Assembly: GCA_958496175.1 (NCBI GenBank)
Contig: OY292275.1
Span: 20,832,001-20,896,000 of the forward strand
From: Sisyra terminalis
Taxonomy: Eukaryota; Arthropoda; Insecta; Neuroptera; Sisyridae
Reading direction: 5' to 3'
DNA: 64,000 nucleotides
In this document: positions 26,717 to 37,368 of the stretch, one piece after another
How the letters are laid out: each line of letters starts with the position of its first letter
Numbering within the stretch: the first letter of the stretch is position 1
Translations under genes and position numbers: made by a program
The notes under the pieces: model-generated
Told to the model about the DNA's origin: nothing
The model's input: the letters and a program-made list of their open reading frames with translations, nothing else
The model's database searches: none

Positions 26717-26959
26717 TCACAAAGTTCGAGATTTTGCAAGTCTGATACCGACTACAGACTCACGCGAGAAGTCTCGCCGAGAAATCTTGCCGAGATACTG
26801 CGCGAGAACCGCGAAGGTATCCAGTCGTTCCGTCTTATTCTCGATCGTGACCCGAAAAACCCTTTCAAGCGAACAAAGAAACCCCACACCGATCAGAAAA
26901 CAGACGAGCGCAAAAACATAACATCTTTTAATCCAATTTTTTGTATAGTTAATTTTCAT
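26717..26959 (-). CDS. Possible membrane-anchored protein exon in CpG-rich island
   Basis: Minus-strand open frame of 80 codons. It begins MKINYTKNWIKRC, then a hydrophobic segment YVFALVCFLIGVGFLCSL (about residues 14-31), then a potential N-glycosylation site NKT and a charged tail. The shape is that of a signal anchor, and GC content is well above the flanks. Against it, the opposite strand is equally open, a donor is not convincing (GTATCA near 26750 is the best) and no family is recognised. It could equally be a regulatory island or repeat. Confidence 0.25.
   Translation of the reverse strand: MKINYTKNWIKRCYVFALVCFLIGVGFLCSLERVFRVTIENKTERLDTFAVLAQYLGKISRRDFSRESVVGIRLAKSRTL
26757..26811. 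repeat. Degenerate 13-14 bp CG-rich tandem repeat
   Basis: About four units can be aligned: CTCACGCGAGAAG, TCTCGCCGAGAAA, TCTTGCCGAGATA, CTGCGCGAGAAC. Each has a partly palindromic TCTYGCCGAGA core. No other array in the window resembles it. Confidence 0.5.
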
Positions 26960-27183
26960 TAAATCTTAAAAGAATGTTTAAGCAACGTTTTTCATTTACC
27001 TAAAAAAAACTAACAAAATATTCGATATAATATATACGGAATTAACAGATTTGGTCACATGTTTAAAAAATACTTATCAAAAATCTTTACCATATAGAAG
27101 TAGATTGTTGCCATAAAATATCATGTATAGATATGTACAAACGATCCTAAATAGCGATGTCCTAAAAATTATATTTATATAGT

Positions 27184-28212
27184 ACTAGCTGATCCCCGCG
27201 ACTTCGTCTGCGTAACGTAAGTGTAGATTATATTTTCTTTTTAGAATTGCTTAAGATTGCTATTAGATGACATTAAAATTATATAACAAAAACAGAAACT
27301 TATTATTAATTAATTATTTATTTATTAATTACACTTATTACCTAAATTCAAAATTTCGATCGTTGATTAGCTCTATATTTTCTCAAACAAACTTAGTCAC
27401 CCCTTTTACTCTTTTAGGGTAGGAATTTTCAAAACAAATATTCTTATCAGATGTCTACTTCTTATAAGGAATACATCGAATATTAAAATTTCATCAGTCA
27501 GAGGGGGTATATAAATCCAGGATTTTATGTATGCACGGTTTTAAGAACGTATTTACTTTCAGTTTTATTACTATTATTATTGTTATTACTACTTCTATTA
27601 CTTTTTTTCGTTTATATTTCCTCATTGAGCAACTCTAAGGTCTATTTACAACAATTTTGTAAAAAAAAGTATACTTTAAGATTCGAACCCACGTCTTTTT
27701 ATTGGGAGCATCAGAATGTCAGATACGTTAGCCATTACGCTATTAATATCCACTATGTGTTTTGTATATAAAAACGTTTATATTTCAAAGAGGCAATTTT
27801 TTAGATTTTGATTTGAATTTACTGTGCTTTTTATCAGTTCAACTAAAATATTTTTACAGATTATTTTCTAATTTTTAATTACCTTTCCAATGATATTTAA
27901 CTCGCCTATCTAAAGTAAAAAAAATTTGTTTCATCCCTAGGGAATACCTTCTCTTATTATTTTTATGGAATAATAAGTAGCCTAACATGTGTGAGAAATT
28001 GTGTTGTATCTTAATACCAAATTTTATTAAATTCGGTTGTTCCGTTCTTTAATTAAATTGGAACACACACACAGACAGACAGATAGACAAAAATTTTAAA
28101 AATGTTAAGGTGGTAATAAGAGCCTCTTGAAACAAATATTTACCCTAAAATTGTACTCAAAATCGAAATCTACAGACAGACGTAAGAATTTTATATATTA
28201 GTATAGATAGTG
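27184..28212. mobile_element. Retroposon cluster with conserved GCTGATCCCCGCGACTTCGT start
   Basis: The left edge ACTAGCTGATCCCCGCGACTT matches a start motif common in insect LINE/SINE repeats (usual form TAGCTGACCCGGCGACTTCG). The right edge has CACACACACAGACAGACAGA and, after a second AGACAGACGTAAG, TATTAGTATAGATAG, the usual end of such elements. Between them sits a tRNA-like segment. Probably nested or composite; no coding sequence retained. Confidence 0.6.
27675..27755 (-). mobile_element. tRNA-like head of a second SINE family
   Basis: The minus strand reads ATAGCGTAATGGCTAACGTA (A box region) and, about 45 bp on, GTGGGTTCGAATCTT (B box). CATCTGAC-like sequence between them resembles the anticodon arm of tRNA-Arg/Lys types. 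No intact cloverleaf, so not a functional tRNA. Distinct from the SINE at 6170, 20026, 53313 and 57951. Confidence 0.65.
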
Positions 28213-28283
28213 ACTGTATACTTTATTTACCCATTTATATCTATGTATTGAAATTGATTTTTAATTCAAATATAGAAATAATG

Positions 28284-28285
<2 letters not shown>

Positions 28286-28320
<35 letters not shown>
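28286..28320. repeat. (TA)n microsatellite
   Basis: About 17 uninterrupted TA dinucleotides. A shorter AT run lies at 29157-29176. Confidence 0.95.
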
Positions 28321-28322
<2 letters not shown>

Positions 28323-28415
28323 GTATCAATCGACTTTTATTACATTATTTTAAATATAATACTGAATAATTTCCGAAAAATATCTTTCTTATATTTGCAT
28401 TTTAATTCTCATTAT

Positions 28416-28645
28416 AATAATAATAGGGAAACGTAAGTAATATGTATGCATATATTTCGGCAAAAGTAAACAAATATTGTAAACACATAAGTGTGAGTGA
28501 AATACCATCATTGTTTTAAAGAACTGAATGATTGTTACTATGGTTTCAACAGTTATTTTGATTTCATCAATCAATTGCCAATTTTTACCATTTGTCAGTT
28601 GCGTCAGTATTGGGCGGTGAATATTTTACGGGAAATTACTACTTA
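28416..28645 (+). repeat. Unnamed dispersed repeat X, copy 3
   Basis: Begins ATAATAATAATAGGGAAACGTA and ends GTGAATATTTTACGGG then AAATTACTAC. Same order of blocks as copies 1 and 2. It contains TATTTCGGCAAAAGTAAA, shared with copy 1. Confidence 0.65.
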
Positions 28646-28659
28646 GTTGTGTATTAATA

Positions 28660-31200
28660 TGGATATTGTTTAGACTGTAAAATTCGAAAATATTTAGTTG
28701 AACGATATCCATCTTCTCTATATCATCATTAGCTATAACTTCGAATCTGATTCGGAATTGTCCGGGATGATCAAATCCTCTCCCTTCGAGTCCCCCAATA
28801 AACGAAAAACATATGCCAACATATGCGAGTGTTGGCTGAACTTGATCGATGCGATAGTGTTATAGTCGTCTTATTATTAAGCATTTCGCTCCCAAAAATC
28901 AGCCAGATTTCGCCCGCTTGAACCGTTCTTTCTCGCTAACCGTTTACGAGCAACTTCATACTGTTACTTTAAAGCATCATTTTTAAGCTATTCACTCTCA
29001 TTAATTTTTTTTTCGAAACGCCGGTAAAGAAGTATAACTTCAAAGAGCAAAAATACACATGTAACTTATAGAATAAATAATACTTAAAATTACGGCGAGG
29101 TTCATGTTTTTATGCACTCAAGGTTTTATTGTTGTGAAAGAAAATCACTATATGTATATTATATATATATATATATTTTTTGTCAGGTGCGCTAAGTAAA
29201 GGATTTGAATATTTTACCATATTAGGGCTCTATTTTTATGTTGGGCCAAGGATGATAAAGCTTCTTATTCAACATCTGCTGTGTGCCCCACGCACGTCTG
29301 GCACACGCATCAAATGCAGCTGGCGTTTGGACTATCCAAAAGGTGTCTCAAATCTACTTCTCTTAATATTTTCTACAATAAACAAACAAAAAGAAATGGT
29401 ATTGCATGTGCTAAAATGCTGCAGACATTATTTGAAAAGTAAATATAAAAAGAGGTAGATTTAAGAAAATACAAAGTGAATCATTGAAATAGAAGAGTTG
29501 GGTAACAATTTTGGGGTAGGTTCGTAATATTATAACATACACATTGATTCAATATAGGTACCAGTAAATTACAGTAAGCATAGATAAAATAATTTTAAGA
29601 TTTTTTTTTAATCAAATGAAAAACATTAGCTTCTTTGGAAGTACCTTCTTTAAATGCAAAAATAGTTGTTCTAGTCATGTAGACATAAAAATAGGTCATT
29701 TATTATTTATAATATGATATAGGACAAAATAAAATGTACTCTATGTAGAACAGAGTTGTTATGTTTATTACTAAGATGTATTGCAGTCAAGTTACTTATT
29801 TGCATATCGGGTTATTTAAGATCTAATAATAGAGAATATCAAGCAAACTATTAAAACACACTGTCAACGGTTTGTATTATTGTGCCTCTAGTCCGGAAAT
29901 AGAGTTACTTGACAAAGAAAACATCAAATTTATAATGTCACGTACAGGATCTGCACACCTGCAGATTACCACCTGCATAATCAAACTGCATTAAAGGTAG
30001 TTAAAGTTTTCAAATTAATTTCAATATGCAATATTTAAAGTAAAGCTTACTAGTAGTTTAAATTACAAATTCGTATTGTTAACGAAGATAAAAAATAAAA
30101 ATCTTTACTTACATTGGGGAATGTGTAAAAACTCATGAATAAATTTAAATTAATTTTTACAAAGAATGTAGGCGTAAAAGATAGGTACGATACTTGAAAA
30201 GAAGAAATATTTATTTAATTTAATGTGAGTTAATGAAATAACAAGCAAATAAATTAAAAATAATTTTAATTTTTATAAAGGAATTTGAAAAGCTTCCATG
30301 CCTTCTTATGTGTTTACTAAAAATGTTTAAGAACAATATATTTAGGTTTTAATGTAACTGGTATATAAAAATTACATTTATCAATCCAAAATAAAGAAAT
30401 TATTTTTTTAACATCAAATAAATCATATATTTGACTCGATTCATTCAAAAAACATATTTTTCTCTTATATCTTTGTATTCTTCTTTAAAATACTTTTGTT
30501 GTGAATACATATTTCATAAAGATTACCTTTTTCAATTTATTATGTTTGAAAAAAAATAAAAAATTTAATCAATCAAATTTCTTTTTGCTACCAACTCTTA
30601 GTAAAAGTTTTGGTATTTATCTAGATATGTTAAATGAAAATAACTAATTATCTTTTTTAAGCATACTCGTAGAAAAGTATAGTCAGTTGATTGTTGTTAG
30701 TTTTAATTATAGTTAGAGAAATTGATTTCTTTAATAATACCAATATAAAAGCACCAAAAAAACTTTTATACTATTTATTTCTTAATATAAAAAAAAGATA
30801 CATATGATAAATGTGACATCGAGTCTTGATCAAAAAAATTAAAAGTAATAACACATACACCCAAAATCGAAACTTTTTCTGTTGTCGGAAAGTTTTCAAC
30901 TGTTTTTTTAATTATTCTACATCGCTGGTTTTAATTCAAGCTCATTTTTTTTCCAAAAGCTCTAGTTTCGTACTTTAGAATACTTCTTTAAATTTCACTT
31001 TTTAATTGCTACCGAAAAAATAAAATATGGCTTTTTTTTATAAACCTGATCTAATTTGGTCGACAAAAAGCATTTGTGCACATGATCCAAATATTTTTAT
31101 TTGAACGGATTCTTACAGACCTGATAAAAAAACCGCTGAAATGTTTATATTTTTTTAAAACAAACTTGCTTGAAATAGTTTGAGCAGCCTTCCGAAATAA
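28660..31200. other. Intergenic; two less AT-rich patches
   Basis: 28730-28960 and 29255-29345 have higher GC than the rest. The second lies in an open frame of 92 codons (29180-29458, plus, non-ATG start) and the minus strand is also open across it (core VQTPAAFDACARRAWGTQQM). Neither is recognised and neither has clear splice signals. Confidence 0.4.
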
Positions 31201-31207
31201 ATATAAA

Positions 31208-31825
31208 GCAGTGCTGTCAAAGATACTTTTGTAAAACATCTAGATAACTACTATGTTATATAAGTTAATTAGAGTACCTAGTTACTCTTAAAAAAGGGAA
31301 CTCAAATACTTATCTTAAGTTACTTTTTGAGAAAGTTAGTTACTTTCGTTACTTTATATACTATGTCTGTACTAATTTTCGTAACATGTTAATTAAAGTG
31401 TTAGGTAATTAGATAATGTTTTTCTTATCTTTTTTAATTTAGGAAAAAGGAAAGTACACATGCTTAAACCCTTTTAAACACAAAACAATTAAATCAATAA
31501 AAGATTATGAAGATTAAGAATTTAATTTTATTGAATTAAACAAAATAACAAAATAAAACTCTAAATGAAAGAGAATAAGGTACCCAATTTTATTTTTCTT
31601 TACATACATTCATTTTTATTTATACATACATTTATTTATTTTTAGTAACTGTTTATAAGCTTTTTTAAAATTATCTAAGATACTTTTTTGAGTAACAAAA
31701 TATAGTTCCTTTTAAAAAGTATCAAAGATACTATGTAGTTACTTTTCCTCAAAAATGAAGAAACTTAGACACAATAACTTAGATACTTTAAAGTAACTAA
31801 GATACTTTTCTCTGGCAGTTCGAAA
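31208..31825. mobile_element. hAT-like non-autonomous element, copy 1
   Basis: Left end CAGTGCTGTCAAAGATACTT and right end (reverse complement) CTGCCAGAGAAAAGTATC share a CTGYCARAG-like terminus. Many AAGATACTTTT/AAAGTATC subterminal motifs occur in both orientations. CAGTG-type termini with repeated subterminal motifs are typical of hAT elements. No transposase. Internal block CTATGTCTGTACTAATTTTC is shared with 61750-62150. Confidence 0.6.
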
Positions 31826-31829
31826 TGGT

Positions 31830-34700
31830 AGTTCCTAAATTGAATTATTTGAGGTTCTGAGTTATCAATTATGTGATCAATAGTAATGAAAACAATAAAA
31901 TATCTTTATTTTGGAAGAAATAAATATTGAAACGATTAAGATATATGATCATTGTATATTTAGCAAAGATAACCTTTGTTAGAATTGAGTCAGCAAACAG
32001 CATTCCTCTTTTATGGAGACATTAATAAAAGCGCAGAGAAAATATTCATCAATAAATTAAAGAAAATGGACCTTTAGTACCAGAGAGACTTAAATGTTCC
32101 ACTATTGTTAAAAAAATCCATAATTAACCACCTTGGCTTAAATAAAAACTCTTGAAAAAGCGTAGTATAAAGTAATTCTTTGTCAAGATAATAATTGAAA
32201 TCAAGCAAAAATTTTCAAACAGCAATCTACAAAATCAGTATAATTAAACAGATCTTTAGTGAAAATATTTTAGAAACTTAAATCTAAAAAATACCTATAT
32301 TTTATCTTTCAGTAGGTAGAATTTGTTTAGAATCCTAAGTAACAATGAAATATTATAAAATTGCAACAATACATGAATAAATACAAAACTATTTTTTGCA
32401 AAAAACCGAATTACAATAATGTTATTCACGAATAAATTTTAGACCTGTGCAATTTGTGTACATCAAATAACACTTGAATTGTTGGATTACAAATTGACTT
32501 GAATTGTTTAATCAATATTGTTTTAACCAAAACCCCGAGGTAAATTAATATTTTCTTTGATGATGTGAAACACACTGTTTTGATCAAATTGTAAAAAATA
32601 TGGTTTCACAAAATTGTTATTTTTAATGGCATTTTTGCTTTGTTCTACTCTTCCAAATATCCTATAACAAGTTTTTTTCTTAAAAACAAAAAAAAATATA
32701 ATATTAAAAAAAATATGTACAATATTCGGAAAATTTTATCGGTAACATTTTGAAATAATCAATTCAAAAGAATTAAAGGAAATTAGTTCATAGAAGATGT
32801 ATTTATGGACACAGATATAGGATTGATAAACAACCATGCTAAAGAATTAAATACTATAGTAATATTTAATAGGTAGTGGTTTGAAAAATGTTTCACCATT
32901 TACGATTTTTTTTCCTGCAGAAATTATGAAGAGGATTGTAATATAATACACTTTTTTGAGTAAATTGAAGTTACCTGTTTTTTAGTAAGTATCTACATTA
33001 AATGAATTTTACTTTACTTAAAAATAAGATTCAATATCAAATAAATATTCTCTAAAAGCTTTTAAATTCAAAGTACATATTTTCAAAGTGACTCAACACA
33101 GAACATAGTTTAACTTATATTTTATATAAAAAACGATTATTGGGTGAAATTTATCATTCTCTTATTTTTCCTTAATGTTTATTAAATGAGCAAAAGTTGA
33201 TTTTCCCAAAATTTTCATATAAAATTTAGTGCCTTACCAAACTAAAAATTTTATTGAAATAAAATTTAAACGAATGAAAAGATATTCAAAACAAATAACT
33301 GAACAATTTCAAAATTTCATCATCAAAATGTTTATTGTTGTTTCGACAATGAAAATTTTTATATTGGTTTCCTGTAACGAAATGCTTATTATCTTAATAT
33401 GAAAGTATATAAAACAGACAGCAATTTATTTCAGTAATAAAAAAAAATGGTTTTCTTGACTTTTTATTGATTCAGTGTTTTAGCTTTCGTTTCAATTTTG
33501 AAGTTCATAAATTATATAATAAAATTATTCACTGCCGAAAAAGATCATTTGATTCTATTGATTCATTATTGTAAACTTTATTTTATTAAAAATTTGAAGA
33601 ATCCAAAGGGACTATTTTCCGTGGATCTATTGTTGATAATATTATTATAATTGTACAAAAGCAAGAATAGGCATGACTTGGCAGAATTTAGTACTTTAGA
33701 ATTCTTTAATATACCTACAAGTAGTTTACTTGACCAAAAAACTTACAATTTGTATATATATTTCAGGAATGTTATACCGGTTATATCAGTTGCATTCAAA
33801 TAAGATCTTAGCACTTTTTTCAAAATGTTTACCACCATCAATAGTTATGAATTTATTAAGAAGTGTTGAGCTTTTATACCTTTTATTGTTATTTAATTAA
33901 TTTTAATCAACTAAAAATATAATTCGATAGATAGGTGATGATAGATAGTTTGAACTGTAGAAACACAGCTCAAATTCATCAAATTTAAAATTTATGATTT
34001 AAAGTTTACAGTTTTTTCTTAATATGCAAAGAAATTATTTTACCTTGTACTTAATATTCAATTGATATTGATAGTTTGTTCAAACAATTTTTCTAATATT
34101 GTTACAGTTTATTGCAGTTTAGTTAAAGTTATATTAGTATTTGTTACAGTTAAATAAGGAACACTTAAATTAAATGCCATTTAGTTTAAGACTTTCAACA
34201 ATAAGGCAGTGATCCACTGGATCCAGTAATAGTAAAATTAAACCATTATTCTTCATCGGAAAGTTGTCTTAACTCAGTTTGTCTAGTACCATCTTAATAT
34301 GGTTAATAATTAATCGTATTAATTATTTCATAATTATATCAATGAAATTAACAATAACAATCAATTCCTATTCGAACTAACACTAGCCATGAAAAGATTA
34401 AGAGTATAAAAACTAGATGGAACTCGGGGGACTACTTTTAAACAGTTTGTATCTCGGCTAAAACTTATTTAAATTGGTTGTAATATTGGCTAGCACATGG
34501 GAGACATGGAATTTCATGAGAATTAATCGAAGTAATTGGTGTAATTATGATTTATGAACTAGTAGATCAAATAATGTTTGTGCATAAGGCTTATAAAGTA
34601 TTATAGTTATATATTGTTGAAGTTTAAATCATAATACACCAAATATTGTGCTTTTTAGTGTTGAACTAATTTAAAAATATAACCTCTACATAATTATTAA
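31830..34700. other. Intergenic, AT-rich, upstream of the TARBP1-like gene
   Basis: No coding signal. No TATA or initiator near 34712 could be distinguished from background, so the promoter of the downstream gene is not located. Confidence 0.5.
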
Positions 34701-34711
34701 CAACAAAAAAA

Positions 34712-37368
34712 ATGGAAAAACATGCATTATTTGAGGAAACTATTGTAAATTTCCTAGTTATACTAAGCAAGCATGATAATAGAGACATTTTTGAAACCAT
34801 TAATACAATTTTATTAGAAATTCAAAACGATTTCTCGCTATTTAGTTTCTTACTTAAAACAAAAAGATGTTTATTATCTAAAAGTATTGGAGTGCCGATT
34901 AATTTTCCAATTGATGCTTTCATTAATGAACTAAAAAATATACAATTGCAAGATGAAAAGTTCCAAATAGCATTAGAAGCAATTGAAAATATGCTTGCAA
35001 TAAGTATGAAACCGGAACTTGTAGTTGAAATTTTACTGAATGAATTTGATGCAACAAAGCAAAATTTTGAAACGAGCCAAGATGAAAATAAAATAATTTC
35101 TGTTTATCAAACAATATTGGAAACAAGTTTCATATTAAAACTCAGACTTACTGAGGAGACTATTTCAAAATTCACTCAACTTATTCCACAATGGGCTACA
35201 TCTTCTGATTCATCTATATATTCAATTACTTGCTATAAAATTATTCCTCGATATTTGCAAGTAACAGATAACTACGCAATATATGCAGATATATTTAAAC
35301 AAATACAATTAACATCAACCTACCATACCATATGTTGTTTGATTCCTTCTTTTAAAAACATGAAGCCTAGTAATTTATCGGACATTTTACATCAAAAATG
35401 GTTTTGGAATCTTATCCAAAAAGGATTAACCGCTAATAATATGACTTGTAAATCAGCGCTTTTTATTTTAAAGGAATCAATCAATTTGTTAACAGAAGAA
35501 ACTATTTCATTTGATAAATTGAAGGCAGTTGCAATTATTCAAAACACGAATGATTTAAGCTTTTCTGGTCTTAAATCCGATTGGAAAAATTTTATAATTC
35601 TTTTCGAAATTTTAGACGAAACACAATCTCACTTAATACTACCAGCTTTACATCTACTAGATTCGGTAAAATATCTAAATTACAAATGGGTTGCAATTAT
35701 ATATTCGAAATTGTTGAAACACAATAGCCAATCGGTGCAACAATTTGGAATACAGAAAATATTTGAAATGAATTATGAAAATTCTTACAATCAAAATCTA
35801 TTTTTTGAAATATCTGAAGATCTTGCTTTGTTTTTAAATAGAACATCATTGTATTGCAATGCAAGCACTAACACCATTCCAATATTCACACAAAAATTGA
35901 TACCATTTTTTGATTTATTAAATAAGAGTAGTTTGCTTACGGAATTGTTAAATAAATGTATTCAAATAGATCGTAACAAATGGTTGTCTGTACCATTCTT
36001 CAATATTTGTTACAGTTTGTCAAAATCAAACTACAAACTGCAAGAGGATAATAGTATCTTAGTTTTCGAAAATCTTATAAAAATATCAGAAAGTATTTTA
36101 AATGTATTTTTAAGAAGTTCTAGTCAATTTCTATTGCTAAATTTTCTGCTAGAGCAGAAAGTAGAACTTATAAAAAATACAAAAATTCTTTTAATAATGG
36201 ATACACTTTTTAGCAATTGTAAGGTCAAAAGAAATGATAGTACTTGGAATAATTTTATTATATGGTGTCATAATTACTCGGACGAAATCTGTGAGCTGAC
36301 ATCATTGCCAGGAAGAATGATTTTGTTGTTATTTGATTCTAAAGTAATAAAAAAAAGAAATGTTGAACAATTTTTTAACGATATATTTGTGGACTTTACT
36401 GACATTGCGATACGCTATAATGTGGATCAGCATCACTTAGATGCTCAAATAGATAAACTTTTAAATGTTTTAATATTTTTGGATGGAACTGATTGTGATT
36501 TTAATATATATGGAAATAATATTTTTTCTTATACAATCAGAATAATCAGCGAATTATATGATTTAAACGAATCAGGAGTTATAGAAAAGTACTCTACAAT
36601 TATAAATCTATTGCTTCCACAAATTGATATTACTAAAATTGTTAATTTTGTAGAAAAAAATATAAAAGCAGAAAACACTTCCGTTTTTTTGAAGTACTAT
36701 AGTTTACGTTTATTAACTATGCTATTTAAAAAGGGAATACACATTGAAGTCTTGAGTGATACAATATCAAATGTAAGCCATCATTATAATATGTCTTCAA
36801 TTATAAATTCAAGTGATTGTAAAGCCATACCGAAGCACTTGATCACTGAGTTCTATAATACTTTGAATTATATCAAAATTAGTTATTTGCATCTATTTCC
36901 CGAAAATTCTTCACAACTTTACGAAAGTAATAGCGACTATCTAGATGAAGTTGTACAATTCGGAGGAAAAAAAACAATCACATCAACGCTAAGGCTAACC
37001 CAATTACTGTTTGATATTATTGCGGAGAAATTTGACAAACATGCAATAACATTGCTTAAAATGAATTGGAATAATCTTCTTGATGTAAAAAGAAGTGAAT
37101 TATTTTGGTCTGGATTTCGAATATTTGTTGAAATTATCCTATCATCAGTTATTGTCACGCAAATTAATATTTTCAAAGAAAGTGTTATATTGTATTTAAA
37201 TAAAATTCTTGAATTGGGTCAAAACATGAGAGGCTTAACTATAATAGTTTATGACCAATTGCAATATCTTTGGTTGGAAAAAAAGCTGAATCCTACAAAT
37301 ATCGATATTTTCATTGGAGTAATTATTGAAGGTGTTCTATTTGGACCAAGTAAAAGAAAGGATGAAAA
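34712..37368 (+). CDS. TARBP1: TARBP1-like, coding exon 1 (helical N-terminal region)
   Basis: Uninterrupted 885 codons beginning [18 protein letters not shown]. The open frame runs two codons past the splice point, but translation across the donor GTAGGT at 37369 joins AA to the next exon's A (Lys886) and keeps the frame. Ends in the conserved-looking [14 protein letters not shown]. Rich in Leu, Ile, Asn and Lys, as expected for AT-rich codon use. Confidence 0.9.

Larger units (their letters stand above)
23910..27180. other. Intergenic; CT microsatellite and a CpG-rich island
   Basis: A short (TCTA/TC)n tract lies near 24236-24270. The only compositional outlier is the CpG-rich island at 26715-26930, listed separately. 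No other gene is supported. Confidence 0.5.
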
